Assembly (NCBI GenBank): GCA_003167365.1
Contig: PMTM01000012.1
Span: 65,255 to 129,254 of the forward strand
Direction of reading: 5' to 3'
Source of the DNA: Spartobacteria bacterium
GTDB lineage: Bacteria > Verrucomicrobiota > Verrucomicrobiia > Chthoniobacterales > UBA10450
DNA length: 64,000 nucleotides
A program made the translations under genes and the position numbers. Every line of letters begins with the position of its first letter. The stretch's first letter is position 1. Of this stretch, positions 63,043 through 64,000 are shown piece by piece. Under the pieces are notes generated by a model, which was given only the letters and a program-made list of their open reading frames with translations, was not told the origin of the DNA and did no database searches.

Positions 63043-64000
63043 TCACACCACGCCTTGGTCGAGCATAGCGTCGGCGACTTTGACAAAGCCGGCGATATTG
63101 GCGCCGATGACGAGGTTACCAGGCTGATCGTATTCCGCGGCGGTGTTCGATGCGTTTTTGTGGATCGTCGTCATAATTTGCCGAAGGCGTTGATCGACTT
63201 CATCGCGCGGCCAGGGCAAACGCATGGAATTCTGAGACATTTCCAGGCCAGAAACGGCGACCCCGCCGGCATTAGCGGCTTTGCCTGGGCCGTAAAGAAC
63301 CTTCGCGGCCAAAAACAAATCAACCGCTGCGGGCGCGGTCGGCATATTGGCCGCTTCCGAGACGACATAGCAGCCGTTGTCTAGCAACGTCTTCGCATCG
63401 GCGCCGCTGATTTCATTTTGCGTGGCGCACGGAAAAGCGCATTCACATGGGACGCTCCAGGGACGCTGACCATCCATATAAGTCGCTCCGAAGTGATCGG
63501 CATATTCCTTGATCCGGCGACGGCGCACGTTCTTCAGATCCATGATCCAACTCAGTTTTTCATCCGTGATGCCGTCTTTGTCGTAGATGAAGCCGTTTGA
63601 ATCGGACATGGTCAGGACCTTGGCGCCGACCTGGTTCAACTTCGAAACCGTGTATTGAGCGGCGTTGCCGGAACCGGAGACAGTGCAAATCCTGCCTTCA
63701 AGGTTTTCCCGGCGGGTCTTAAGCATCTCTTCGGCAAAATAAACCGCGCCATAACCCGTGGCTTGTGGGCGAATGAGCGACCCGCCCCAATTGAGTGATT
63801 TGCCAGTCAAGACGCCGGTGAACTCGTTGGCGAGACGTTTGTATTGGCCAAACAAGTAACCGATTTCCCGGCCGCCAACCCCGATATCGCCGGCGGGCAC
63901 GTCTGTGTTGGGACCGACATGGCGAAACAGCTCGGTCATGAACGATTGACAGAAGCGCATCACCTCGTTGTCGGATTTTCCTTTCGGATCGAAATCGGCC
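63043..64000 (-). CDS. gdhA: Glutamate dehydrogenase, NADP-type (5' end outside window)
   Basis: C-terminal about 319 residues of a hexameric GDH; the frame continues past the right edge. Visible motifs: GPNTDVPAGDIGVGGREIGYLFGQYK, TGKSLNWGGSLIRPQATGYGAVYF, the dinucleotide fold CTVSGSGNAAQYTVSKL, and PCATQNEISGADAKTLLDNGCYVVSEAANMP. The C-terminal NLVIGANIAGFVKVADAML is typical of E. coli GdhA-type enzymes. It assimilates ammonium into glutamate, which also feeds the arginine pathway encoded upstream. Convergent with rpsA. Confidence 0.97.
   Translation of the reverse strand, partial: ADFDPKGKSDNEVMRFCQSFMTELFRHVGPNTDVPAGDIGVGGREIGYLFGQYKRLANEFTGVLTGKSLNWGGSLIRPQATGYGAVYFAEEMLKTRRENLEGRICTVSGSGNAAQYTVSKLNQVGAKVLTMSDSNGFIYDKDGITDEKLSWIMDLKNVRRRRIKEYADHFGATYMDGQRPWSVPCECAFPCATQNEISGADAKTLLDNGCYVVSEAANMPTAPAAVDLFLAAKVLYGPGKAANAGGVAVSGLEMSQNSMRLPWPRDEVDQRLRQIMTTIHKNASNTAAEYDQPGNLVIGANIAGFVKVADAMLDQGVV

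Overview
The window looks like a chromosomal segment from a soil or sediment Verrucomicrobiota bacterium, most likely near Chthoniobacterales/'Udaeobacter'. This is inferred, not proven. The grounds are a clade II type nosZ, PEP-CTERM protein sorting, tandem acidobacterial-type ABC permeases, 'STRGLVQTG' C-terminal repeats on a secreted subtilase, and many short palindromic and periodic intergenic repeats of a kind I associate with that phylum. There is no rRNA, CRISPR array, prophage or transposase; one tRNA is present.

Layout. 1-5.1 kb: end of a nitrous-oxide reduction cluster (nos membrane protein, nosZ, cupredoxin, Sco-like copper protein, NnrS). 5.4-9.6 kb: DUF488 protein, a cytochrome b/molybdopterin oxidoreductase fusion, a broken uracil-DNA-glycosylase-like gene, and a UbiA-like/methyltransferase pair. 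9.8-15.8 kb: large secreted subtilase followed by the broken tail of a relative, then a GH13 alpha-amylase. 15.8-21.6 kb: arginine operon argC-argJ-argB-argD-argF on the minus strand. 21.8-29.5 kb: floA, a small protein whose 3' end is duplicated around a PEP-CTERM gene, tRNA-Leu(CAA), a DUF885 peptidase, an acetate transporter and a DUF4097 protein. 29.6-34.7 kb: two large FtsX/MacB-type permeases. 34.7-42.7 kb: accessory genes (thioredoxin, amidase, TPR protein, desaturase, ICMT, hydrolase), with integron attC-like sites and a broken YiiX-like peptidase. 42.8-51.1 kb: ECF sigma/anti-sigma/PDZ operon, an NTF2-like protein, a methyltransferase, a GH26 enzyme and a three-domain GH18/deacetylase/glycosyltransferase. 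51.2-64 kb: housekeeping genes (gamma-carbonic anhydrase, glycerate kinase, gatB, cvpA, aroC, transsulfuration genes, rpsA, gdhA).

How the genes work together. The left end serves anaerobic N2O respiration, with copper delivery and an electron-donor cupredoxin. The arg genes form an almost complete ornithine-to-citrulline pathway using the cyclic acetyl route. The TlpA-like/aspartyl protease/cystathionine beta-synthase/gamma-lyase group looks like a reverse transsulfuration operon. The ECF sigma, anti-sigma and PDZ genes look like an envelope-stress unit.

The most unusual content is at DNA level. (1) A 10-mer AGATCGACAW occurs 23 times by hand count on both strands, in all codon phases and in non-coding DNA, resembling an uptake or other DNA-recognition signal. 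(2) A family of about 54-65 bp palindromic elements (TGTAG...CTACA type) sits between genes and also in frame inside argJ and the amylase, like Rickettsia palindromic elements. (3) A four-helix-bundle (IVP) gene between cvpA and gatB is bounded by 26-bp inverted repeats. All counts were made by eye and should be recomputed.
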